DNA from: CBFIHN01 sp965662575
GTDB taxonomy: Bacteria > Pseudomonadota > Gammaproteobacteria > Francisellales > CACEW01
Assembly: GCA_965662575.1 (NCBI GenBank)
Contig: CBFIHN010000017.1
Span: 1-32,020 of the forward strand
Direction of reading: 5' to 3'
Length of the DNA stretch: 32,020 nucleotides
The translations under genes were made by a program, and so were the position numbers. The first letter of the stretch is position 1, and every line of letters starts with the position of its first letter. The notes beneath the pieces are model-generated. The model saw only the letters and a list, made by a program, of their open reading frames with translations. It did no database searches and was not told where the DNA came from. Positions 16,987 through 24,249 of the stretch are shown here, one piece after another.

Positions 16987-18747
16987 ATGTCATCACGCAT
17001 CAAAAACCTTCGCAAATTAATGCAACAACATCACATTGACTTCTACTATGTGCCCAGTGCAGACGCGCACCAAAACGAATACGTCCCTGAGTGCTGGCAG
17101 CGTCGCTCATGGATTAGTGGTTTTACAGGCTCTGCCGGTGATGTCGTGGTTGGTTTTGAATCCGCTTTATTATGTACCGACGGTCGCTATCGTTTGCAAG
17201 CAGACCAGCAAGTCGATCATGAGATTTTTGAGGTGATCATCCATCAAACTGGTATTTTGCCGACGCTAAAAAAATGGTTGCGATCGAAAGTGTCAGGTAA
17301 GACATTGGCCTGTGATGCCAAAACTGTGAGCATGGCGCAAGCGAAAGCCTTGCAGGAATTTATGGCTAGTATGGGTGGTCAATGTGTATTATTCGATGAT
17401 AATTTGATTGATCAATTGCAAGATTCTATCGCTCTGCCACAGGCAACGGTACATATCCATCCGGTTGAGTATAGTGGCCAAAAATTAGTCGATAAATTAG
17501 ATTCTCTGCGTGATAAAATGCAAAGTCTATCCGCTAACGCACATGTGATAACGACATTGGATGCGATTGCCTGGTTATTGAATATTCGTGGTGCGGATGT
17601 TGATTACAATCCATTAGTGATTGCCTATGCGATAGTGACTGAGCATCATGCAACGCTGTTTATTAATCAAAATAAGTTAAGTGCAGATGTATTGCAACAC
17701 CTCAATAGCCAAGGTGTCCAAGTCAAAGATTACCAGCAGTTTGCCATGGCATTGAATCAGTTATCTGGCACCGTCTTACTTGATCAGGAACAAACCAATG
17801 CCTGGGTGGTCCAACAGTTATTGGCTGCAGAGATTATTAATGCACCCTCTCCCATTGACTTGGCCAAAGCGATTAAGAACCCAGTGGAGCAAGCAGGAGC
17901 GAAAGCATCACATCAACGTGATGCGACGGCTATGATCGAATTTTTAACTTGGCTTGAGCAACACATTGATGATGAAATCAGTGAATGTCATGCTGCTGAC
18001 AAACTGGAAGAATACCGATCACAGCAAGATCGATTTAAAGGCCTAAGTTTTCCAACGATTAGTGCTTTCGCCAGTCATGGTGCCATTGTTCATTACTGTG
18101 CTGAACGGGATAACTGCAAAACGATCAATCGTAGCAATTTGTATCTGTTAGATTCCGGTGGGCAATATCTTGATGGCACAACCGATATCACTCGAACCTT
18201 ACATTTTGGCGAGCCAACAGCCAAGCAAAAGCGCCATTATACGCGGGTATTACAGGGGCATTTAGCTTTACGCCATGCAGTATTTGCCAAAGGAACTTGT
18301 GGTGAACACCTAGATGCCTTGGCACGACTGCCCTTATGGCAAGAGGGGATTCATTATCAACATGGTACAGGGCATGGTGTTGGTTCTTATTTATGTGTAC
18401 ATGAAGGTCCGCAAAGAATTTCACCTGGGTTTAGTCATATGCCGCTTGCACCCGGGATGATTGTTAGTAATGAGCCAGGCGCTTATTTTCCGGGTGAATA
18501 TGGTATTCGTATTGAAAATTTAGTGCTGGTTAAACCGGTTGTCATCACAGATGCACAAACACAACTGTATGGTTTTGATGATTTGACCTTGGTGCCGTAT
18601 GCGCGCAACCTCATTGAGGTAACATTGTTAAGTCAGCAAGAAATTGAACATATCAATACCTATCATCGACTCGTTTTTAATCAGCTCTATCATACTCTTT
18701 CAACCGACGCGCAGGCGTGGTTGGAAAAAGCGACAGCAATGCTGTAG
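16987..18747 (+). CDS. pepP: Xaa-Pro aminopeptidase (M24B, three-domain long form)
   Basis: This cytoplasmic metallopeptidase would remove an N-terminal residue preceding proline. From the ATG at 16987 (GAGG about 9 nt upstream) it is 586 residues. That is the long three-domain form, as in eukaryotic XPNPEP1, not the roughly 440-residue E. coli PepP; the symbol is used loosely. N-terminal marks are VPSADAHQNEYVPE and RRSWISGFTGSAGD. The pita-bread domain has the metal ligands in LLDSGGQYLDGTTDITRT (two Asp), HGTGHGVGSYLCVHEGP (His), SNEPGAYFPGEYGIRIENL (Glu) and the final Glu. An upstream start at 16942 would lie inside deoB and is less likely. It converges on icmW with only 15 nt between the stops. 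Confidence 0.93.
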   Translation: MSSRIKNLRKLMQQHHIDFYYVPSADAHQNEYVPECWQRRSWISGFTGSAGDVVVGFESALLCTDGRYRLQADQQVDHEIFEVIIHQTGILPTLKKWLRSKVSGKTLACDAKTVSMAQAKALQEFMASMGGQCVLFDDNLIDQLQDSIALPQATVHIHPVEYSGQKLVDKLDSLRDKMQSLSANAHVITTLDAIAWLLNIRGADVDYNPLVIAYAIVTEHHATLFINQNKLSADVLQHLNSQGVQVKDYQQFAMALNQLSGTVLLDQEQTNAWVVQQLLAAEIINAPSPIDLAKAIKNPVEQAGAKASHQRDATAMIEFLTWLEQHIDDEISECHAADKLEEYRSQQDRFKGLSFPTISAFASHGAIVHYCAERDNCKTINRSNLYLLDSGGQYLDGTTDITRTLHFGEPTAKQKRHYTRVLQGHLALRHAVFAKGTCGEHLDALARLPLWQEGIHYQHGTGHGVGSYLCVHEGPQRISPGFSHMPLAPGMIVSNEPGAYFPGEYGIRIENLVLVKPVVITDAQTQLYGFDDLTLVPYARNLIEVTLLSQQEIEHINTYHRLVFNQLYHTLSTDAQAWLEKATAML

Positions 18748-18762
18748 GGAACTGTAACTTTA

Positions 18763-19191
18763 TCAAAGGTGATCCAAAATCAATTGCATGCGGCTATTTG
18801 AAAAAATTCGCCCCATGAGCTGTGATTTTTCAAACATCATATTGCGTTGAAAAAATTTCATTACCTCAGGGTGATTGTTTTTTTGTTTTTGTGCATAGCC
18901 AATGACTTTCATCGTCAGTTCGGCATTAAGTGACTGCATTTTATGAATAATGTACAGCATATAAGCAGCAGGCAGTTGATTGAATATTTTAATCAGTGCT
19001 TCTGCTTCAACTTGGTCTGGTTTCGCTTTTTCACATGTCTCAAGCAACTGCTTAATTGATTGCTCTTCTGTCTCGCTGATCGGTGCCAGATTACGCTCAA
19101 TGCGTTCAAGGTTGATTAATACATCATTAATGAGTGGATTTTTAAAAGAGTTCCAGTGATCAATAATTTCTTGTCGAAAGGGGCTGGTCAT
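18763..19191 (-). CDS. icmW: Dot/Icm secretion chaperone IcmW
   Basis: IcmW is the small acidic partner of IcmS. Together they bind effector proteins and dock on the DotL coupling protein of the type IVB secretion system. The 142-residue product (Legionella 151) has the diagnostic C-terminal block FFQRNMMFEKSQLMGRIF followed by RMQLIL, matching the Legionella FFLKRNIVFERLRLLSRVF...RLKLVL block as I recall it. The N-terminus, DHWNSFKNPLINDVLINLE, also follows the family, with the Trp and the hydrophobic helix in place. There is no signal peptide. AAGGT stands 8 nt upstream of the ATG, and the start is 3 nt after icmS. It is the last gene of the dotI-icmS-icmW unit. Confidence 0.85.
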   Translation of the reverse strand: MTSPFRQEIIDHWNSFKNPLINDVLINLERIERNLAPISETEEQSIKQLLETCEKAKPDQVEAEALIKIFNQLPAAYMLYIIHKMQSLNAELTMKVIGYAQKQKNNHPEVMKFFQRNMMFEKSQLMGRIFSNSRMQLILDHL

Positions 19192-19194
19192 GAT

Positions 19195-19521
19195 CTATAC
19201 CTTAAGGTCAATAGTGTCTTCATCACCTGATTTAACAACAAATTCTTCGAGAATGTCATACAGAAGCATGACGAGGACAAAGAGCTGTTGGCGATCGTCA
19301 ATTTTTAGTGTTTCGCTGGTCAGTGCTGCAGGGTTTGAGGTAAAAGAAATTTCTAATTTTTTGCCAAATAGAAAATCATGTAGCAAACTCGCACGTTTAG
19401 CCAATATGGGCAACGCACCGTCAGCGGCAGCGACTTGCTCGTAACTTAATGCTTGTCCGTGATAAGTAAAATGCTTACTACTACGCGCTGCTAGTTTGGC
19501 AATAACCTGACTAATTTCCAT
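19195..19521 (-). CDS. icmS: Dot/Icm secretion chaperone IcmS
   Basis: IcmS is the second subunit of the IcmS-IcmW adaptor that recruits many Dot/Icm effectors. The ATG at 19521 has AGGAAG just upstream and gives 108 residues (Legionella 114). A longer in-frame reading to 19641 would run through dotI and lacks family similarity. The N-terminal half follows Legionella IcmS closely: ISQVIAKLAARSSKHF, then LSYEQVAAADGALPILAKRA, where Legionella has VSFDEVFSETGLLPAIAKRA. The C-terminal half (FVLVMLLYDILEEFV) is a hydrophobic helix like that of the family. It overlaps the dotI stop by 11 nt, so translation is coupled. No icmT, icmR or icmQ neighbours it, unlike Legionella. Confidence 0.87.
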   Translation of the reverse strand: MEISQVIAKLAARSSKHFTYHGQALSYEQVAAADGALPILAKRASLLHDFLFGKKLEISFTSNPAALTSETLKIDDRQQLFVLVMLLYDILEEFVVKSGDEDTIDLKV

Positions 19522-20146
19522 GATTATCTTCCTGTGTTTTAGCAATAACTTGCGAAATACCAACCAGCTGATCTGATTTTGTGTTATCAACTCGTTGCAC
19601 AGTGACATTCCAAATAACATGTTGCACCGCAGTTTGGTCACCTTTTTGAAAAGAAACTAAGACAGGAACTTGCAATAGCCAGCTATAAACACCACCAAGT
19701 AGACCACTGCGAACGACAATCGGTACATTACTCAAGGTGGCACTGGCAAGAAGTTTATCATCTTTAATTTTTTTCATGGTCGGCAAAAATGCGTGCGAAA
19801 ATTGCGCCCAGCCTTGCGGAGTGAAGTACTTATTCATATTTTGAATTTGTCCGCGATAATGGACAAAGTCAAGGTTATATATTTGTGGGATGGCTCTCGA
19901 GAGCCAGCTGTTGATTGCTGTATTACTCATGACCGGATGATCGAGTCCCTGCATTTTAATTAATCGACCATCGCTAGTGCTAGCAAAATAAATCGGTTGT
20001 GGTTGGTTGTGATAGATCAAAGTGAGCACGATGGCTAAAAAAATATTCAAGACAATACTGCACAGTAATAACCAAACAATCCGCCGAAAATTGTCACGGT
20101 AAAAGTGATTTCTCAGTGTAATCAGTTCGAGTGCATCCTTGGCCAT
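19511..20146 (-). CDS. dotI: Dot/Icm inner-membrane core protein DotI/IcmL
   Basis: DotI (IcmL) is a bitopic inner-membrane protein of the type IVB secretion machine, related to conjugation protein TraM of IncI plasmids. The ATG at 20146 gives 211 residues, against 212 in Legionella. MAKDALELITLRNHFYRDNF is the typical cytoplasmic N-terminus. One membrane helix follows at about 23-46, then a periplasmic domain with FASTSDGRLIKM, INSWLSRAIPQIYNLDF and NKYFTPQGWAQFSHAFLP, all IcmL-family marks. An in-frame extension to 20269 would enter trmD and is rejected. A TATAAT box 32 nt upstream supports this start. Legionella-type genomes often hold extra IcmL-like paralogues, so this could be a second copy. 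Confidence 0.88.
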   Translation of the reverse strand: MAKDALELITLRNHFYRDNFRRIVWLLLCSIVLNIFLAIVLTLIYHNQPQPIYFASTSDGRLIKMQGLDHPVMSNTAINSWLSRAIPQIYNLDFVHYRGQIQNMNKYFTPQGWAQFSHAFLPTMKKIKDDKLLASATLSNVPIVVRSGLLGGVYSWLLQVPVLVSFQKGDQTAVQHVIWNVTVQRVDNTKSDQLVGISQVIAKTQEDNHGN

Positions 20147-20177
20147 TATCAGCAATCCCTGCAGTTGTGATCGTACC

Positions 20178-20183
20178 ATTATA
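20178..20183 (-). promoter_or_regulatory. -10 box of a dedicated dotI-icmS-icmW promoter
   Basis: In the 58-nt gap between trmD and dotI, the minus strand reads GCGTATAATGG, a perfect TATAAT 32 nt ahead of the dotI start. The -35 at 17-18 nt spacing is weak (AGCTAC or TAGCTA), which may mean an activator is needed. I see no TTAA-N6-TTAA repeat of the PmrA type. Confidence 0.5.
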
Positions 20184-20204
20184 CGCGCTAAATGCCGCTG
20201 GTAG

Positions 20205-20900
20205 CTAATACTTTTTATTTTGACGACGGCGTGTCTTTTTCTGTGCTTGTTCAAGACGCCAAGCATCAATAGCTTGATGATTGCCAGACGTTAAAACCGA
20301 TGGTACTTTGTGAGCACGCCACTCGCTAGGTCTTGTGTAATGCGGATGATCAAGCAGGCTGTTGCTAAAAGAATCATTGTCTGCTGATTCGCTATCACCA
20401 AGTACACCAGGAATCAACCGGCTAATACCATCGATTAAGACCATGGCAGGTAATTCACCACCAGATAGCACATAGTCACCAATGGAAATTTCTTGATCAA
20501 CAAACATCTCAATAATTCGTTCATCAATGCCCTCATAGCGACCGGCGATTAAAATTAGAGATTGTGTCTGCGCAAGGTGTTTCAATTGAGGTTGTGATAT
20601 CACGGCACCTTGAGGTGAGAGATAGTAAACAGGCGTTTGCTGTCCCAGCGCTGTTTTTGCAGCTTCAATCGCTTGTGCTAATGGCTCTGCAAGCATGACC
20701 ATACCCGGCCCACCACCAAAAGGTCGATCATCAACACAGCGATGTTTGTCCTGAGTAAAATCGCGTGGGTTAAAGCACTGCAATTGAACCAACTGCGATT
20801 TGATCGCTCTAGCAATGACACCTTGTTCAGTGAGAGCTGAAAACATCTCAGGAAAAATTGAGATAATGGCAAATTTTATCAGGGGCTTAGGTGAAGGCAT
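20205..20900 (-). CDS. trmD: tRNA (guanine-N1-)-methyltransferase
   Basis: TrmD makes m1G37 in tRNAs, which prevents +1 frameshifting. The 231-residue product has the SPOUT trefoil-knot marks: ISIFPEMF near the start, DDRPFGGGPGMVM (about 56-68), YLSPQG, LIAGRYEGIDERI and SIGDYVLSGGELPAM. It is shorter at the C-terminus than E. coli TrmD (255) but ends with the usual basic tail KKTRRRQNKKY. Normally it lies in rpsP-rimM-trmD-rplS; here none of those genes is beside it. It is divergent from tatD and is followed by the Dot/Icm trio. A TAGAAT box (ATTCTA at 20928-20933 on the plus strand) could be its -10. Confidence 0.97.
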   Translation of the reverse strand: MPSPKPLIKFAIISIFPEMFSALTEQGVIARAIKSQLVQLQCFNPRDFTQDKHRCVDDRPFGGGPGMVMLAEPLAQAIEAAKTALGQQTPVYYLSPQGAVISQPQLKHLAQTQSLILIAGRYEGIDERIIEMFVDQEISIGDYVLSGGELPAMVLIDGISRLIPGVLGDSESADNDSFSNSLLDHPHYTRPSEWRAHKVPSVLTSGNHQAIDAWRLEQAQKKTRRRQNKKY

Positions 20901-20956
20901 GGGACGATATGACTTTGAATTGGTGATATTCTATCGCAAATGAAGCAAAGCGCGCA

Positions 20957-20985
20957 TTGTTTTTATCTGTGACTCACCCTAGAAT
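20957..20985 (+). promoter_or_regulatory. tatD-asmA-rsmG promoter
   Basis: TTGTTT (20957-20962) and TAGAAT (20980-20985) are separated by 17 nt and end 33 nt before the tatD ATG. This fits a sigma-70 promoter of moderate strength in the trmD/tatD divergent gap. Confidence 0.5.
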
Positions 20986-21018
20986 TGTATAGATGCAAAC
21001 CTCTTGAAATCCAACATC

Positions 21019-21786
21019 ATGCTAATTGATTCACACTGTCACTTGGATCGTATTGATCTAGAGCCTTTTGCGGGCAAACTAGAAAATGCTATTGCTGCCG
21101 CTAAGGCATTGGACGTCGGACATATGCTTTGTGTCTGCATCGATATGGAAAATTTTCCTGTTGTATTAAATATTGCACAACAATTTGATTGTGTCAGCGC
21201 CTCGGTGGGTAAACACCCAACGGAAACCGAGGGTCTTGAGCCAACGGTTGATGATTTGCTGGATGCTGCCCAAAATCCTCATGTTGTCGCCATTGGTGAA
21301 ACTGGCTTAGATTATTTCCATTGTCAAGGTGATGTCGGCTGGCAACAGCAACGTTTTCGCACACATATTCAGGCGGCAAAGCAGGCACACTTACCGGTGA
21401 TTATTCATACACGTCAGGCTCAGGATGATACGATTGATATTTTACAGCAAGAGCAAGTTGGTCCAGGCGTATTTCACTGTTTTACAGAAAGCTGGGCAAT
21501 GGCAAAACAAGGTTTAGATCTTGGCTTGTATATTTCTTTTTCTGGTATTGTGACATTTAAAAATGCACAAACATTAAAAGAGGTTGCCAAACGTGTCCCT
21601 CTTGACCGAATACTTGTTGAAACCGATGCGCCGTATTTAACACCAGCGCCTCACCGTGGCAAGGCAAATCAACCAGGATATACCCGTTTTGTTGCTGAAC
21701 ATATTGCCGAGTTGCGCGGGATTTCATATCATCAGGTCCGTGATGCAACCACCAGCAATTATCAACAACTATTTGGAGCGGTTTAA
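21019..21786 (+). CDS. tatD: TatD-family metal-dependent hydrolase (YcfH-like DNase)
   Basis: TatD proteins are TIM-barrel metalloenzymes with 3'-5' exonuclease or deoxyribonuclease activity. From the ATG at 21019 the protein is 255 residues; a TTG at 21004 is an alternative and neither has a clear ribosome site. The metal ligands are in order: IDSHCHLD (HxH), GETGLDYF (Glu), VIIHTR (His), GVFHCF (His) and VETDAPYLTP (Asp). This is closest to the YcfH subgroup that in E. coli follows holB, so the symbol is a family name. It overlaps asmA by one base. Confidence 0.9.
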   Translation: MLIDSHCHLDRIDLEPFAGKLENAIAAAKALDVGHMLCVCIDMENFPVVLNIAQQFDCVSASVGKHPTETEGLEPTVDDLLDAAQNPHVVAIGETGLDYFHCQGDVGWQQQRFRTHIQAAKQAHLPVIIHTRQAQDDTIDILQQEQVGPGVFHCFTESWAMAKQGLDLGLYISFSGIVTFKNAQTLKEVAKRVPLDRILVETDAPYLTPAPHRGKANQPGYTRFVAEHIAELRGISYHQVRDATTSNYQQLFGAV

Positions 21787-23606
21787 TGCGTTGGTTTAAA
21801 CGAATTTTATGGGCATTTTTAGCGATTGCTGTCTTGTTGATGGTTGCGCTTGTTGTCGTACTCCTGTGGTTTAACCCAAATCATTATAAAGCACAGATTA
21901 GTCAAGCTATTTACCAAAAGACTGGCCGAACCTTAGCTATTCAAGGCAATATTAGTTGGAGTTTGTTTCCGAGTTTTGGTGTTAGTCTAGGCAAAGCAAG
22001 CCTGAGTGATCGGCATAGCAACAAGCAATTTGCACGCATTAGCTCGGCAGACATTAGCTTACAAGTTGTGCCGTTGCTATCAAATCATTTAGTGATTAAC
22101 CAGGTCCAGTTGCATGGTCTGCACGTTTATCTGCGCCAACAGAGTAAAACACAAAACAATTGGTCATTTGTCAGTGATCAACCGCTACAGGTTGTAACAG
22201 AGACTAAAGTAGCAGAACCCACTTTGGTCACAACAGCAACGCCTCGGCAAAAAGCGTCTTCTGTGCAATTACGGGTTGATAATATCCATATTCATAATGC
22301 CAATATCAGTTTGTTTAATGCCTTGACTAACAGCACCTATCAATTGCGTGATGTTAATCTTAGTGCTAGTCAGGTGAACTTGGGGCAGCCATTTTCATTG
22401 CATGTGAGCTTTCATATCAACAGCAACAAACCCCAAATGGATATGTCTGTTAAGGCACAATCACAAGTCACTGTTACAAAAGATCTGCAACAGATAACAC
22501 TCCGGAATCTGCAGTTACATAGTCAGGCAAAGGTCCATTCTGCGAAAAAAGTCATTCCGTTAAATGTGACTATTTCTGGTACAACGCAAGCTGACCTGCG
22601 ACAGCAGCAATTACATTTCGCCGGCAATCTCCGGGTGAATCAACTGAAAACAGCGTTAGAACTCAAGCTTATCCATTGGCAAACGGCATTGCACTATCAG
22701 GGGCACCTGACATCACAGGCTTTTAATTTACCACAGTTGATGGCCGATTTAGCATTGCCATTGCCGGTGGCAAAACCACAAGCTCTATCACCAACTACCG
22801 TGTCAGCGATGTTTGAAGGTAATCCAAAAACACTAGGGTTTAAACAGTTAAAACTGGTGCTTGGGCAAACGAAAATTGCGGGGCAGATACACCTCGACTC
22901 TTTTGCTGCCCCACAGATTAAGGCACAGCTCACAGCGAATCATCTTGCGCTATCCGACTTTATCAACATGCGCGGTATGCGCTTGCCAATTAAGGCGCCA
23001 ACAATCAGTGTGAATGCGCAGATCACGGATGTCAATCATTGGCAACAAACACTGACAGGTCACATGCAATGGCAAGCAAAAGATCTCACCTTATATGGCC
23101 TTGATCTGACAACGATGCTGAAAAAAAGTGGGCAAGCAGCAAAAGATTTGGTCAATGGAAAAGATATTGGTTCCAGCCTACAAGCACTGCAGTCAGAGTT
23201 GATGTTGTTCAATGGCCAAGGACAAACAATCAGTGCACAAGATGGTAAAAAGACGGTCTTCGGTCATTTACTGGCTAAAGCAAGCTTCAAACACGGCTTT
23301 ATCAATAATGAATTACTACAGTTACACGGGCCGCATTTAGTCATCCATGCGCATGGTCGCGTTAAAATGCTGGCACCATATGATGTCAGTTATAGTCTAA
23401 ATCTGTTTAATCCAACTCAAAATCCGGACACACGGATGGTCTTCCCGGTTTTAATTACCGGTCCGATTGCCCATTTGAGTTATCGTTTAGATAGTCAAAA
23501 ATTACAAGACCAATTGATAAGATCAACACAGCACCGGGTAAAAGAAAAATTACATCACCGTGTTCAAGAGCAGGCAGGTAGGCTACTGAGTAGGTTATTT
23601 GGTTGA
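21786..23606 (+). CDS. asmA: AsmA family protein
   Basis: AsmA-type proteins are inner-membrane anchored, largely periplasmic proteins of the bridge-like lipid transport superfamily, affecting outer-membrane lipid balance. The 606-residue product (E. coli AsmA 617) has one N-terminal membrane helix (about 6-30). Just after it is the typical AsmA opening, FNPNHYKAQISQAIYQKTGR followed by LAIQGNISWSLFPSFGVSLG. The rest is Thr/Gln/Val-rich beta structure. The C-terminal part has the AsmA-like LTLYGLDLTTMLKKSGQA and LQSELMLFNGQG segments. It is sandwiched between tatD and rsmG with 1-nt overlaps, so it is presumably expressed with them. Confidence 0.88.
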   Translation: MRWFKRILWAFLAIAVLLMVALVVVLLWFNPNHYKAQISQAIYQKTGRTLAIQGNISWSLFPSFGVSLGKASLSDRHSNKQFARISSADISLQVVPLLSNHLVINQVQLHGLHVYLRQQSKTQNNWSFVSDQPLQVVTETKVAEPTLVTTATPRQKASSVQLRVDNIHIHNANISLFNALTNSTYQLRDVNLSASQVNLGQPFSLHVSFHINSNKPQMDMSVKAQSQVTVTKDLQQITLRNLQLHSQAKVHSAKKVIPLNVTISGTTQADLRQQQLHFAGNLRVNQLKTALELKLIHWQTALHYQGHLTSQAFNLPQLMADLALPLPVAKPQALSPTTVSAMFEGNPKTLGFKQLKLVLGQTKIAGQIHLDSFAAPQIKAQLTANHLALSDFINMRGMRLPIKAPTISVNAQITDVNHWQQTLTGHMQWQAKDLTLYGLDLTTMLKKSGQAAKDLVNGKDIGSSLQALQSELMLFNGQGQTISAQDGKKTVFGHLLAKASFKHGFINNELLQLHGPHLVIHAHGRVKMLAPYDVSYSLNLFNPTQNPDTRMVFPVLITGPIAHLSYRLDSQKLQDQLIRSTQHRVKEKLHHRVQEQAGRLLSRLFG

Positions 23607-24226
23607 TGCTCAGTTGTCATTGTTTAGATGCCATCAATACGTTGGGCATTAAACCCAGTCATCGGCAAATTCAGCAATGGTCAGAGTATTTAGATCTTTT
23701 ACTGAAATGGAATAAAGCATTTAACCTCACCGCCGTACGTGAGCGACAGCAAATGGAAGTGTTACATCTGCTCGATAGTCTGAGTATCGCCCCCTATATT
23801 TCAATGAATCGATTGATCGATGTTGGCTGTGGCGCTGGTTTACCCGGTATTCCCTTGGCTATTTTATATCCGGATAAACAATTCACGTTGCTTGATAGCA
23901 ATAGCAAAAAAACACGCTTTTTACAGCAAGCGAAACGAGAACTAAAACTTAACCATATCGACATTGTGCACCAGCGTGTCGAATCTTATCAACCTGAACA
24001 GCGCTATGATGCCGTATTAAGCCGCGCTTTTACTCAGCTGAACCATATAGTAAAAACTTGCACGCATTTACTCAACCAGTCTGGCCAGTTCCTGGCGATG
24101 AAAGGACAAGTCCCGCAAGCAGAAATCCGCTTGTTAGATCAGACCATACCTATTGATATTCAACGGCTCAAAGTGCCTGGTTTACAAGCGCAGCGATGCT
24201 TACTTAGATTTGGGGTTGTTCAATGA
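23606..24226 (+). CDS. rsmG: 16S rRNA (guanine-N7)-methyltransferase RsmG (GidB)
   Basis: RsmG methylates G527 of 16S rRNA; loss gives low-level streptomycin resistance in several bacteria. From the ATG at 23606 it is 206 residues, as in E. coli (207). A TTG at 23603 is an alternative. The SAM site is LIDVGCGAGLPGIPLAILYP (about 72-91), preceded by LLLKWNKAFNLTAVRE and followed by LLDSNSKKTRFLQQAKREL and VLSRAFTQL. In most gammaproteobacteria it follows mnmG; here it ends the tatD-asmA unit and converges with the RHS-like gene after 23 nt. Confidence 0.96.
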   Translation: MLSCHCLDAINTLGIKPSHRQIQQWSEYLDLLLKWNKAFNLTAVRERQQMEVLHLLDSLSIAPYISMNRLIDVGCGAGLPGIPLAILYPDKQFTLLDSNSKKTRFLQQAKRELKLNHIDIVHQRVESYQPEQRYDAVLSRAFTQLNHIVKTCTHLLNQSGQFLAMKGQVPQAEIRLLDQTIPIDIQRLKVPGLQAQRCLLRFGVVQ

Positions 24227-24249
24227 GGTTGGGACTGTGCAGGACATTG

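Noticed and set aside
19522..19641. Longer in-frame start for icmS inside dotI
   Set aside because: The ATG at 19521 has AGGAAG upstream and matches the IcmS N-terminus; the extension is out-of-frame dotI coding DNA.
20147..20269. Longer in-frame start for dotI reaching into trmD
   Set aside because: The extension has no family similarity, overlaps trmD, and lies upstream of the TATAAT box; the ATG at 20146 gives the expected N-terminus and length.
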